Position numbers and translations under genes: made by a program
The notes under the pieces: model-generated
The model's database searches: none
Seen by the model: the letters and a program-made list of their open reading frames with translations, nothing else
Told to the model about the DNA's origin: nothing
In this document: piece after piece, positions 22,333-30,631 of the stretch
Layout of the letters: each line of letters starts with the position of its first letter
Numbering within the stretch: position 1 is the stretch's first letter
Assembly: GCA_016188975.1 (NCBI GenBank)
Contig: JACPGQ010000027.1
Coordinates: 1 to 45,279 of the forward strand
Source of the DNA: Candidatus Levyibacteriota bacterium
Lineage (GTDB): Bacteria; Patescibacteriota; Microgenomatia; Levybacterales; UBA12049
DNA: 45,279 nt
Direction: 5' to 3'

Positions 22333-23445
22333 ATGTTACCAATTGAAGCACGAGCTGGAATGATTCCAGCGATTACAGGGGTTGGAAGCGCAGTTGGATC
22401 TGAAATTAAGACAAACGATGATCTGATACCTCATATAACTGCAGCAAACCCAGAGAAATGGGGTGGAAAAGAGCGTGCTTTCCGAATGCTCATGTATAAA
22501 GTTGGAATCCAAACGAGGCCACAGGTACGTATAGGAGAACAGGCAACCTCTCATTTGGCAACAGAAGCATCGAGAATAGCGATGGAGATGGCAGGAATAA
22601 GACCTGAGGATATCGGCTCAGTAGTAATTGCTACTTCCTCACAAGATTATTTAGGTCTTCCAGTTTCCCCTATGGTCCAAGATAATCTTGGTATTCCGAA
22701 TGATGTTGGAGCTTATGATCTCATGGCAGCCTGTCCAGGGTTTGGGCATAACCTCAGAAATGCTTTTTATGAGGTGACTCATCCTCTTTGGGATGGTAAG
22801 CCGATGCTTATAGGAGGGGCTGAGACAATAAGCCCATACACTGACGCTACGGATGAGAATACCTACCTGCTCTTTGGAGATGCCGCTGGATCGGTGATAG
22901 TTGATTTAGTGAAACCCGATGAAGGTGCACCGACAATATGGAAGATTGTCAGATGGTCAGACGGTAGTAAACGTATGGCAATTAGGGTCGATGCTGGAGG
23001 AACAATGAATCCACCAACTGAAAGGACTGTAAGGGAAAAACAGCATGTACTACGTCTAGATGGAAAAGTAGTAACTCAAACAGCTATTGAGCAGATGACA
23101 AGGCAAATAAAAGACGTACTCGAGCAAACGGGATATCCTGCCGAAGAGGTAAAACTTATTCCACATCAAGCAAATAAGAGTATTATGAATCCTGTAGCAG
23201 AGAATGTTGGGGTTCCTCGCGAGCATGTTGTGGTGACGATTGATAGATACGGAAACACATCTTCAGCAAGTATTCCGACTGCTCTCTACGAAGGTTTTCT
23301 GTCGGGACAGGTAAAACGTAATGAAGTTGTGGTATTTTGTACAGCAGGAGCTGGAATCAATGTCGTATCGGGAGTAATTCCGATGGTTGGATTACCTCAG
23401 GAACCAGATCCGCGATTTCATACGGTTGCAAGAGTTGCAGCTTAA
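22333..23445 (+). CDS. Beta-ketoacyl synthase III (FabH-like)
   Basis: A 370-aa thiolase-fold condensing enzyme. The complete KAS III triad is visible: Cys134 in DLMAACPGFG, His278 in LIPHQANKSI and Asn308 in RYGNTSSAS. In FabH this enzyme condenses a CoA-linked starter with malonyl-ACP to begin a fatty acid. The C-terminal FCTAGAGINVVSGVI is the usual glycine-rich end. It is about 45 residues longer than E. coli FabH, mostly at the N-terminus (residues 1-50) and the C-terminal tail. The KAS II gene follows after six bases, so the pair forms one operon. The start is fixed by a promoter with the ATG 6 nt beyond the -10. Polyketide or HMG-CoA-synthase-like roles remain possible, but the HQAN and GNTSSAS motifs favour FabH. 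Confidence 0.88.
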   Translation: MLPIEARAGMIPAITGVGSAVGSEIKTNDDLIPHITAANPEKWGGKERAFRMLMYKVGIQTRPQVRIGEQATSHLATEASRIAMEMAGIRPEDIGSVVIATSSQDYLGLPVSPMVQDNLGIPNDVGAYDLMAACPGFGHNLRNAFYEVTHPLWDGKPMLIGGAETISPYTDATDENTYLLFGDAAGSVIVDLVKPDEGAPTIWKIVRWSDGSKRMAIRVDAGGTMNPPTERTVREKQHVLRLDGKVVTQTAIEQMTRQIKDVLEQTGYPAEEVKLIPHQANKSIMNPVAENVGVPREHVVVTIDRYGNTSSASIPTALYEGFLSGQVKRNEVVVFCTAGAGINVVSGVIPMVGLPQEPDPRFHTVARVAA

Positions 23446-23451
23446 TTATCT

Positions 23452-24690
23452 ATGATTGATACTGAACCGAGACGAGTTGTAGTCACTGGTATTGGAGCGT
23501 TTTCCGCTCTCGGAGATTCTGCCTCGAAAAATTTCCAAAACCTCGTTGATGGGCAAATCGGCATTTCCCCTCTTCCATTTGAACATTCAACAATAAAGCT
23601 TGCAGGGCAAATAGCAAATTTTAATCTACGGGTAGTTTTTAGTGGATTCGACAATGCTCGGTTTAAAGAAACGAGACGGCTCCCCCGCGCTGCTCAAATA
23701 AGCGATGCTGCTGTTCAGGAAGCTTTACGAAGCGCTTGGCTTTTGAATGATGATTCTTGGTTCAGGGACCCAAGTCTCGCTGAGGAACTCCCTATATATA
23801 TGGCGACAGCAATTGGTGGTGGTTTTGACGTCGACGGACCTGATGCAAAGACGAAGATAAAAATAATTCAAGTTCTTCCTGATACAGTTGCCAGCGGACC
23901 AGGAAGACTATTTGGATTAAAAGGAACAAACATGTCACCGGTAGCAGCCTGTGCAGGCAGCGGTGAAGCTATAGGGATAGCGTTGAGAAATATCAGACAT
24001 GGATACAACGACATCGCTGTTGCAGGGGGAGCTGAGAGCGGCATAATGTCCCGACATCTTGATTACTATGCGGAGATAGGAGCGTTATCAAATTCAGAAG
24101 ATCCTCAGAGAGCAAGCATGCCGTTTGATGCAAACGCTTCTGGTATTGTTCTGGCAGAGCTGGGAGCAGCATTGGTACTCGAGTCAGAGGAGCATGCGGT
24201 GAGAAGAGGAGCGCAGATTTTTGGAGAAGCGTTAGAATTTGCCACCGGATCTGATGCATCCCATCCAACGATGAGCGATGGGTCTGCGCTGCGAAAAACG
24301 ATGCGTCGTGTCCGTATGGCTTTCGATGAAGAAAACACAGATGGAGTCATATTTGTTCAAGCCCATGCCACAGGAACTGAGGGAGATATTGTAGAAGGTG
24401 AAGTAATTGAAGAAGCGCTTGCAGAAGATCGTGAAAAAGTTGTTTATTCGTATAAAGGGAGAACCGGCCATCCGCTTGGTGCTGCAGGGGGATATGGTGC
24501 TTTCGTAACATTATTTGTCCTCAATAGTGGCACTGTGCCCCCGAATAATATTGAACATCCGGTTAAGAATTTTGACTTTGAGCTTCCACAACAAGCAGTT
24601 CAGAAAAGGGTTACGGCAGGGATAAGCAACTCATTAGGATTTGGGGGAAATACAAATTCTCTTGGGTTCGTGCCATACGTGCCCCACTAG
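23452..24690 (+). CDS. Beta-ketoacyl synthase II (FabF-like)
   Basis: A 412-aa elongating condensing enzyme. RRVVVTGIGAFSALG (residues 7-21) is the standard KAS I/II opening. The Cys-His-His set is present: Cys167 in SPVAACAGSGEAIG, His305 in VQAHATGTEGD and His340 in GRTGHPLGAAGG. The end SNSLGFGGNTNSL matches the family FGFGGTNA loop. It should extend acyl-ACP chains by two carbons with malonyl-ACP. Its length is typical of FabF. It is downstream of the KAS III gene in one operon and converges with the second KAS III-like gene 34 bases away. No acyl carrier protein gene, which normally neighbours fabF, is found here. Confidence 0.88.
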   Translation: MIDTEPRRVVVTGIGAFSALGDSASKNFQNLVDGQIGISPLPFEHSTIKLAGQIANFNLRVVFSGFDNARFKETRRLPRAAQISDAAVQEALRSAWLLNDDSWFRDPSLAEELPIYMATAIGGGFDVDGPDAKTKIKIIQVLPDTVASGPGRLFGLKGTNMSPVAACAGSGEAIGIALRNIRHGYNDIAVAGGAESGIMSRHLDYYAEIGALSNSEDPQRASMPFDANASGIVLAELGAALVLESEEHAVRRGAQIFGEALEFATGSDASHPTMSDGSALRKTMRRVRMAFDEENTDGVIFVQAHATGTEGDIVEGEVIEEALAEDREKVVYSYKGRTGHPLGAAGGYGAFVTLFVLNSGTVPPNNIEHPVKNFDFELPQQAVQKRVTAGISNSLGFGGNTNSLGFVPYVPH

Positions 24691-24724
24691 GTTAGTTTTG
24701 GCATCTGTGTTCGTCGAATAGGAG

Positions 24725-25948
24725 TTACGCAGCGAGCCGATCTCGGTAGAGGTTTGGATCGAGGAAGACAAGTTCTGCAAAATCTTGAGACCCTCCTGCT
24801 CCGTAAGCAAATATTATTACACTCCGCCCTGGCTCTGTGATGTCACGTACGTTGCCGTCGTGATAATCAAAACCTCGATGAAGTACTTTTCCCAGGGTGG
24901 CTGCACTACTATTTCCATCCTCCTTAGCAAGAAAAGGCATAGGTGCAGGTATTTCGTTGCGTTTGAGATCTCCGACGAAGAGATCGAAGACCGGTAGACT
25001 CGGATTGTGGGCAAAAATGGGGGGGAGCTGTTTTCCAGGATGTGCATCCATGTAGGCCTTCATTTCTCGTAATAAGAACGGCCCGGACTTCCTTCCAAAA
25101 AACCGAAACGTTGCCATTCCATCCATCCAAATATCATACCCCTCTGGAGGCTCTGCCATGATTATCATCTCCGTATTGTTCTCTGAATCTACCTGCCAAT
25201 ACTGTCTTATATCTTTAGGATCTGTGATCGGTTTTGTTTTATCTTTGTAGGTCATTGTCGCAGCAAGTACGCCGTTTTCATCAGGAATAATTTCATGACG
25301 ATGATGATGTATCTCTGTTTCAACAAGAGAAACATATCCTGTTATGGATACTGAATTTGAAAACGCACGATATGATGTAATGTCTACTCTTTTAGGGTTA
25401 TTTGTATATCTTGTCATGCCCTCAACGTTCACTTGCAATATCCTTTTTCCCTGAAATTCTTCTCGCTCGTGTGCTGCAGCTAATCCATACGCTGGTGAAT
25501 TACAGGCCGCAAAGACGTTAAGTGTTGGAATGTCAGGGTCTAGACCGATTCGATCTGCTATCTCTCTTGCGTAATTTGGAATTTTCCTTTTCCCATTGAT
25601 GCCTGGCATACCGCTTGTTACGATTACGCCTCCGACATCGGGTTTTGCCCATTCTCTTTCTCTAATTACCTCGTTTCCTACAGTTACTGCAGCCTCGATC
25701 TCATCTGATATGGCAGCTTCATCGTCGAGTTGGGGGTCGGTTTGATAAATGCAGTCAAATCCAAGATCTTTTTTGCGGAGTTCGTCCTCTGGTACTTGAT
25801 AGTATGTTGAAGCTCTACTTATGACCTCGTCTCTTGATAGCTTTACTCCCCATTGGCCATTTATTCCGACAATACCGGTGACGCTTCGATGTCTGTCAAT
25901 ATCAATCGGAGTGCCACTCGAGAGTTTGGGAGGTGTCAGCGTTTCCAT
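24725..25948 (-). CDS. Divergent KAS III-like condensing enzyme
   Basis: A 407-aa thiolase-fold protein, last gene of the minus-strand lipid operon. The putative triad is Cys149 in NVFAACNSPAYG, His314 in FAHNPSLPVFD and Asn346 in EDGNSSAATLGKVL. The usual HQAN is replaced by HNPS, but Cys, His and Asn keep the right order and spacing. The mid-domain has long insertions (residues ~215-265, with HHHRHE). Such proteins occur as second FabH copies, as starter-unit enzymes in polyketide pathways or as OleA-like head-to-head condensing enzymes. Which applies here cannot be told. It lies 66 bases after the dehydratase-like gene. Confidence 0.8.
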   Translation of the reverse strand: METLTPPKLSSGTPIDIDRHRSVTGIVGINGQWGVKLSRDEVISRASTYYQVPEDELRKKDLGFDCIYQTDPQLDDEAAISDEIEAAVTVGNEVIREREWAKPDVGGVIVTSGMPGINGKRKIPNYAREIADRIGLDPDIPTLNVFAACNSPAYGLAAAHEREEFQGKRILQVNVEGMTRYTNNPKRVDITSYRAFSNSVSITGYVSLVETEIHHHRHEIIPDENGVLAATMTYKDKTKPITDPKDIRQYWQVDSENNTEMIIMAEPPEGYDIWMDGMATFRFFGRKSGPFLLREMKAYMDAHPGKQLPPIFAHNPSLPVFDLFVGDLKRNEIPAPMPFLAKEDGNSSAATLGKVLHRGFDYHDGNVRDITEPGRSVIIFAYGAGGSQDFAELVFLDPNLYRDRLAA

Positions 25949-26014
25949 ACGAAGAGTATATTGATTTTTGGATCTTGCGGTCAGTGCGGGAGATTACAAA
26001 GGATTAGTAGTTAT

Positions 26015-26971
26015 TTATGCTGCGAAAAGCGTTTGCGCTTGTTCAAATGGGATGAGTCCTGCTTGAGTTCTTTTGTACGACGTAACGAGCTCGTCTCGCT
26101 GATTGAGGACTGTAGCTCCTGATGCAACAATAACAACGTCTCCCATTGGTCTGATTTGGAGTCCTTGTGGAATAATTTGAAGCACATCCCCTACTCTAAC
26201 TGGTCTATAATACTCGGCTCCTGCAATTTTTTTGAAGACGCCTACTTTGAGTGGTTTTCCTTCTGCATCTACTGGAAGACCTCCTGTTCCCATAGCCGCC
26301 GTTGCTATGAATTGAATTGCTGCTTCATCAATCTCATCAAAGGGTAAAACCTCTTCATTCTTAGGTACCCGTTCAAACCTCACTCTTTTCATGCTTATTA
26401 CGTCTTGACCCCCACGTTTCCCTTTAATATCCGCATACACTCCATCAACGCCTGCTCCTTGTGTTTCGGCAGTAAATTCTGCAGTATCTCCTTTTCTCAC
26501 AACTCCCTCAAAATTGACTGTCTCACTACTCACGACGAATACATCATACTTCTGCCTAAATTCTTCAAGTGTTAGGTTGTATGCAGACAATACGGCTGTT
26601 GTTACACCAGCACGTTCACTATAGTGACCAGGAGTTGGTTTAAATTCTTGGAGTAACCCGTCAAAATGTCCTGTGGTTTGGAGATCTGCAGTAAAAGATC
26701 CTACCCCGTTTTGAAATGTGTCAAGCGTAGGGACCGATCGTGCCCATCGAACTAGTTCCGGAGTAACCGTGAGAAATCCTCGAGCATTTTCTCCTTCTCC
26801 ATCAACTCGGTGGATACGAATTGCCGGAGGTCCCCAAATATCGAGTGCTGTCTGTGGGACGGTAGGTGGGAGAATGATGTCGGCACGAGGCAGAGTTATA
26901 TCACTCGGTTTAGGTGCTTGAAATCCTGCTTCTTGTGGAGAAATTGGCTGTCTTGGTGTTCCGTCTAGCAT
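26015..26971 (-). CDS. Double-hotdog dehydratase-like protein
   Basis: A 318-aa protein that looks like two fused hotdog folds. Half 1 contains TTGHFDGLLQEFKPTPG (His102), which resembles the FabZ/DH histidine motif. Half 2 contains DEIDEAAIQFIATAA, whose Glu216-x3-Gln220 resembles the FabZ/FabA acidic helix, followed by YYRPVRVGDVLQIIP, the hotdog strand seen in FabA/FabZ. His in half 1 and an acid in half 2 is the layout of polyketide-synthase DH domains. The expected reaction is dehydration of 3-hydroxyacyl-ACP. The start ATG at 26971 lies one base after the stop of the upstream SDR gene (TAA-T-ATG), which rules out the longer frame to 27028. The fold call is by eye and needs a profile search. 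Confidence 0.6.
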   Translation of the reverse strand: MLDGTPRQPISPQEAGFQAPKPSDITLPRADIILPPTVPQTALDIWGPPAIRIHRVDGEGENARGFLTVTPELVRWARSVPTLDTFQNGVGSFTADLQTTGHFDGLLQEFKPTPGHYSERAGVTTAVLSAYNLTLEEFRQKYDVFVVSSETVNFEGVVRKGDTAEFTAETQGAGVDGVYADIKGKRGGQDVISMKRVRFERVPKNEEVLPFDEIDEAAIQFIATAAMGTGGLPVDAEGKPLKVGVFKKIAGAEYYRPVRVGDVLQIIPQGLQIRPMGDVVIVASGATVLNQRDELVTSYKRTQAGLIPFEQAQTLFAA

Positions 26972-26972
26972 A

Positions 26973-28169
26973 TTAAATCGGACTTCTGAATGTGAGCATT
27001 GGATGGTCTTGAGGAATTTCCCTGACAATATTTGCTCGCGCTTCCTCTGGGGTTCCTGTCGGACCTAATACATAGAGTTTTCGCGGTTGTCCTGGCGTCC
27101 AAAGCTCAGGATCGTTGGGATCTGAGAGAAGCATGATCTGGACCGCCCTGGACATATCGGCTTTCATCATTGGCTTGTTGGTATCTGTGTATCGTTTTCT
27201 ATCATCTTCTGATAGTAAGGGCAAAAGGTATTGGTTTACCATTCTTCCAACACCAGTATCGTCTATCACCTGTCCTACAACAGTGTATGGGAAAACTCCA
27301 TTGGATTCCAGATAGCTTCTTCCTTCATCAGAATGTATTTCGTCGTCATGAGCTTTTTTTGATTCTGATATCGTGCGATACCAGTTAGGGACAATTGTGT
27401 CCTCATCAAGATCTCGTGCAGATTCCGCAACCTTTTCCGCTTCACTCCACGCGCTAGCAAAATTTATATATTTTGCTTCGTCTGTAAAAAGACCTTTCTG
27501 GATAAGATCTTCTAGCAGCAAACTTGGTCCAGCGTAATTTACTTTCATTGCCATCGGCATTGACCGAATTACCCACTGCACAACATCCTGTTGTAGTTTG
27601 GCACGCGCTTCTACAAATGCCTCTTCACCTTGTTCAGTACGTATAGTTGCCAATTTCCCCATCGCTTTCGTAAGTCTTAGTGCGTAGAATTCTATTCCTC
27701 CGGCGCTTACATTTATCTCTGCAGAGAATTTATCACCGCCTTTACTTTCTAGTTCGTTGCCAACATTTTTGATGCTTCGTCTGTTTAAAAAATCGACCTT
27801 GACCGGGGTAATATGTGCATCAATATCAATCTCTCCAGAAATTTTTCCTCCTGCCTGAGACGTTTTTGCATCTTTAACAACTGACCCTTCAATTTTTTCT
27901 GGATTTCTTGTGAGAATTGTCACTTTCGCTCCCATCCCGACAAGATCTAGTGAGACTGTGGCTCCTGTGCCCCTACTCCCTCCCGTAACGAGGATTTCTT
28001 GCCCAAAAAGAGGTAGCCCTTCAGCTGATTCAGTTTGCGGGAGAAATGCAGCCGAAGCGTCTAGAGCTCGAGGGGTACCGAAATCTGCTCCTCCGCCACC
28101 CTTTCCCCCAAAAGGAGCTTCGGTTTGAGTGTTTGCAAAAACACCTGCTTCGAGTGCTGCTATTGGCAT
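26973..28169 (-). CDS. SDR reductase, candidate enoyl-ACP reductase
   Basis: A 398-aa short-chain dehydrogenase. After a 55-residue Gly-rich N-terminal extension, the nucleotide-binding strand is EILVTGGSRGTGATVSL (TGGSRGTG at 62-69). NVSAGG (153-158) and MKVNYAGPSLLLEDLI (208-223) are the SDR Asn motifs, and KYINFASAW is the Ser strand. No Tyr is placed in the classical Y-x3-K register. Instead Tyr264 and Lys271 have the Y-x6-K spacing of FabI-type enoyl reductases. This suggests it does the second reduction of the cycle, but it could be a ketoreductase with an altered site. Long insertions (residues ~100-150 and 240-262) set it apart from standard FabI. It begins five bases after the FabG-like stop. 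Confidence 0.7.
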   Translation of the reverse strand: MPIAALEAGVFANTQTEAPFGGKGGGGADFGTPRALDASAAFLPQTESAEGLPLFGQEILVTGGSRGTGATVSLDLVGMGAKVTILTRNPEKIEGSVVKDAKTSQAGGKISGEIDIDAHITPVKVDFLNRRSIKNVGNELESKGGDKFSAEINVSAGGIEFYALRLTKAMGKLATIRTEQGEEAFVEARAKLQQDVVQWVIRSMPMAMKVNYAGPSLLLEDLIQKGLFTDEAKYINFASAWSEAEKVAESARDLDEDTIVPNWYRTISESKKAHDDEIHSDEGRSYLESNGVFPYTVVGQVIDDTGVGRMVNQYLLPLLSEDDRKRYTDTNKPMMKADMSRAVQIMLLSDPNDPELWTPGQPRKLYVLGPTGTPEEARANIVREIPQDHPMLTFRSPI

Positions 28170-28174
28170 ATTTT

Positions 28175-29224
28175 TTAGGCTGCGAGCCAGGTTGGGATTT
28201 CTCCTCGACCAAACATTGGTATTACTTGACCTGTGATTCCGTCGGAGTACGGACCCATCAAATAGGCGAGCATAGCTCCCGGTTCACCTGCATCAAGTTC
28301 TCTGTCGGCTCCCATTTTTGTAACAATTCCTGCACGAACCTCTGGTGATAATCCGGCAACTAAGGGGGTATCAACAAGTCCTGGGGCAATTGCGTTTACT
28401 TCAATATTGTGAGGTGGTCTGCCTTTTTCAAGAGCTCTCTGATTCAGAATATTAAGCTCGTCTGCAAGAGCTCTTATCCCTGCGTGAAATGCGCCTTTCG
28501 CCATTGAGTATTCAATTTGAAAAGCGTTTCCAATTCCAGAAGCACTTCCAATCCCAGCTATTTTCCCTCCAGCTGGGTTCTGGCTTTGCATAATCTCTGC
28601 AGCAGTTATAGCGGCAAACATTGGCCCCTCGGCGTCCTTTAATAGAATCTCTCGTACCTTTTCTGGTTCAACTTTTTTGTATGACCAAGTGTTCTGCATA
28701 TCTCCAGATCCCACGATGAGGCCATCCAGTCTGCCCCGCTCTTTTGCAACCTGCCGTACGAGTCTTTGACCATCATACATTTCGACTTTTTTTCCCCTAT
28801 CGTTTGTCACCGAAATCCAAGCTGCAACATCTGAACCCATCCACTGCGCATTTGGGCCAAGCTTTTCAAGAAATTCTCTCATTCCTGAACTTTTCGGTTC
28901 GCCAGAATCGGTCATCCGAGAACTCACCACTACAAACGCACCCTGTAAAATCAGCTCCCTTGCTGCAGCACCAGCCATTCCTTTAGGGCCAGCTCCAAGT
29001 GCAAGAATCACTTTTCCTTGCATTACCTGATTTTCTCTTGCCTCACGGATTGTCTGGGCATTAAATCCTGTAATGTCTGGATTAAAAACTTGAAGGCTTA
29101 ATTCCAGTGGCTTCGCTACCTGTTGTTCCGCTCCGCCTGGTAGTACTCCTGTATCAGGATATAAAAGTTCTGTGCGTCCGATTCTGGCGAGGGGTCCTGC
29201 AAATGTTTCTATTCCTGCTGCCAT
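28175..29224 (-). CDS. SDR 3-ketoacyl reductase (FabG-like)
   Basis: A 349-aa protein, first gene of the minus-strand lipid operon. A 68-residue N-terminal extension (with LARIGRTELLYPDTGVLPGG) precedes the Rossmann domain with VILALGAGPKGMAGAAA (residues 72-88, G-x3-G-x-G type). GIGSASGIGN (224-233) gives the catalytic Ser, and Tyr239-SMA-Lys243 is the classical Y-x3-K. NAIAPGLVDTPL (near residue 283) is the FabG-style loop. It should reduce 3-oxoacyl-ACP with NADPH. The start is at 29224, six bases after a TAAATT -10, with a CRP-type palindrome centred at -41.5. Confidence 0.82.
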   Translation of the reverse strand: MAAGIETFAGPLARIGRTELLYPDTGVLPGGAEQQVAKPLELSLQVFNPDITGFNAQTIREARENQVMQGKVILALGAGPKGMAGAAARELILQGAFVVVSSRMTDSGEPKSSGMREFLEKLGPNAQWMGSDVAAWISVTNDRGKKVEMYDGQRLVRQVAKERGRLDGLIVGSGDMQNTWSYKKVEPEKVREILLKDAEGPMFAAITAAEIMQSQNPAGGKIAGIGSASGIGNAFQIEYSMAKGAFHAGIRALADELNILNQRALEKGRPPHNIEVNAIAPGLVDTPLVAGLSPEVRAGIVTKMGADRELDAGEPGAMLAYLMGPYSDGITGQVIPMFGRGEIPTWLAA

Positions 29225-29230
29225 GGAATA

Positions 29231-29273
29231 AATTTAGACTTTATTGGCGGGGAAATCTGTAATGTCTCTTACA
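29231..29273 (-). promoter_or_regulatory. Activator-type promoter of the lipid operon
   Basis: The -10 TAAATT (29236-29231) is 6 nt before the ATG at 29224, so the start point should coincide with the start codon. The -35 position (CAGATT) is poor. The palindrome TGTAA-N6-TTACA (29258-29273) is centred between 29265 and 29266, exactly -41.5, the class II site of CRP/FNR activators. Confidence 0.55.
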
Positions 29274-29441
29274 AAAGTTGAGGAAGTTTTGTGGTCATTT
29301 TTAGTACACGTGACATATTAGTTTTTTGCTTATAATATTTGTCTATCAGCAGAAGTATTTCTCAAAACATCACAAATTTGTCCTAGGGAAAAAATGTGAT
29401 GATTATGAAGTTTATGACTCAGACAGCGTCAGAATACTAAC

Positions 29442-30623
29442 CTAAGCAGATATTATTTTTCCAGATCCGGGTTTGGCGAGGACCATTCTATCCTCAAACA
29501 CTTTTTCTCCCCTTAGAAAAACTCTTTTGACTCTCCCCTTCACTTTCCAGCCGTTGAAAGGAGACCATTTGCACTTCGTGAGAAGTTTGTCGTTTGAAAT
29601 CTCCCATTCTTCATCAAGATCAACTTCTGCATACGTGTTTTCATGTATCGATACATGAAAACAACGGGCTGGGCCGGTGTGACAAAGTCTAACAACGTCG
29701 TCAATTAGAAGTTTATCCTCATGCACTGCGGTGAGCAGCAGTGGTAGTGTTGTCTCAAGTCCGGGAACGCCATAATGTGGTCCGCCAGCTGGCGGATCTG
29801 ATCGTTTTTCATCAACGGTATGGGGAGCATGATCAGATTCAATCACGTCAATTGCGTCCAGATGTTGCCACAAAAAGTCTATGTCTTCCCTACTCTGAAG
29901 CGGTGGTTTCATTTGACCAAGATGTCCAAGTCGTCCTTCGTCCTCAGACGTCAAAAATAAATGGTGCGGTGTTACCCCGCACGTTACTGGTAATCCCTGG
30001 CTTTTCGCCTCGATAACTCTTTTCAGTTCATACGAGGTGCTCAGGTGGCAGAGATGAATTGGGCGGGGATGTTCCTTGAGGACATTCAGGACAATGTCAA
30101 ATGTTTCATTTTCCGCGTGAAAGAGGATTGGGCTATTGTGTGTCCATTCCACAAAGATACGCATTAGCGTAGGTTTGTGATTTAGTGTGTAATTTCCCGT
30201 GGTGGGATTCAGATATAGTTTGAGTCCAAAAACTTTCAGATTATTGTTCGAGCTATGTCGAGAACCTCCATTGTTAAATTGTTTCATTGTTCCATTGCTT
30301 CTCGACTCGTCGCCTTGCGAAGCCCTATTGGTGGCGAACTCGCTCAAAGGATAAGTTAGCTTTTCAAACTCCTCTAGATTATCCCCCATCGAGCCGAAGT
30401 AAAATCCAACATCACAAACAATTTTTTCTCTTGCTACGTTGATTTTTTCTTCCAGTCTCTGAGCAGTCGTGATAGGAGTCTTATTGTTGGGCATATCAAG
30501 GACTGTCGTGAATCCCCCGGCAAGCGCAGCAGAAGTCCCAGTAAAAAAATCCTCTTTCTCCGTTTGTCCGGGATCACGGAGATGCACATGTGGATCGATA
30601 AGGCCAGGTAATGTAATCGTCAT
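29442..30623 (-). CDS. pyrC: Dihydroorotase
   Basis: A 393-aa zinc amidohydrolase that cyclises carbamoyl-aspartate to dihydroorotate, step 3 of pyrimidine synthesis. The metal/substrate motif GLIDPHVHLRDPGQTEKED (residues 7-25; His12, His14) is intact. Also present are the VLDMPNN loop, metal-site His residues in HAENET and HLCHLS, and the catalytic Asp region in ESDHAPHTVDEK. Two insertions are repeat-derived: residues ~91-129, rich in Asn and Ser (30237-30350), and the PPAGG loop encoded by a perfect 16-bp palindrome (29781-29796). It is the last gene of the pyr operon. Confidence 0.92.
   Translation of the reverse strand: MTITLPGLIDPHVHLRDPGQTEKEDFFTGTSAALAGGFTTVLDMPNNKTPITTAQRLEEKINVAREKIVCDVGFYFGSMGDNLEEFEKLTYPLSEFATNRASQGDESRSNGTMKQFNNGGSRHSSNNNLKVFGLKLYLNPTTGNYTLNHKPTLMRIFVEWTHNSPILFHAENETFDIVLNVLKEHPRPIHLCHLSTSYELKRVIEAKSQGLPVTCGVTPHHLFLTSEDEGRLGHLGQMKPPLQSREDIDFLWQHLDAIDVIESDHAPHTVDEKRSDPPAGGPHYGVPGLETTLPLLLTAVHEDKLLIDDVVRLCHTGPARCFHVSIHENTYAEVDLDEEWEISNDKLLTKCKWSPFNGWKVKGRVKRVFLRGEKVFEDRMVLAKPGSGKIISA
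29781..29796. repeat. 16-bp perfect palindrome inside pyrC
   Basis: TCCGCCAGCTGGCGGA, the short form of the CCGCC/GGCGG element. It encodes part of a loop next to the catalytic Asp region. Confidence 0.75.
30237..30350. repeat. Repeat-derived insertion inside pyrC
   Basis: Contains tandem CATTGTT/AATTGTT/CATTGTT motifs and inverted TTCGAGC/GCTTCTCGA-like segments. It encodes an Asn/Ser-rich segment between two conserved dihydroorotase strands and keeps the frame. Confidence 0.55.
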
Positions 30624-30631
30624 AGGTAGCG

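Noticed and set aside
24725-25948. HMG-CoA synthase of a mevalonate pathway
   Set aside because: No other mevalonate gene is nearby, and the motif order Cys149-His314-Asn346 with GNSSAAT fits KAS III better. A phylogeny is needed to exclude it completely.
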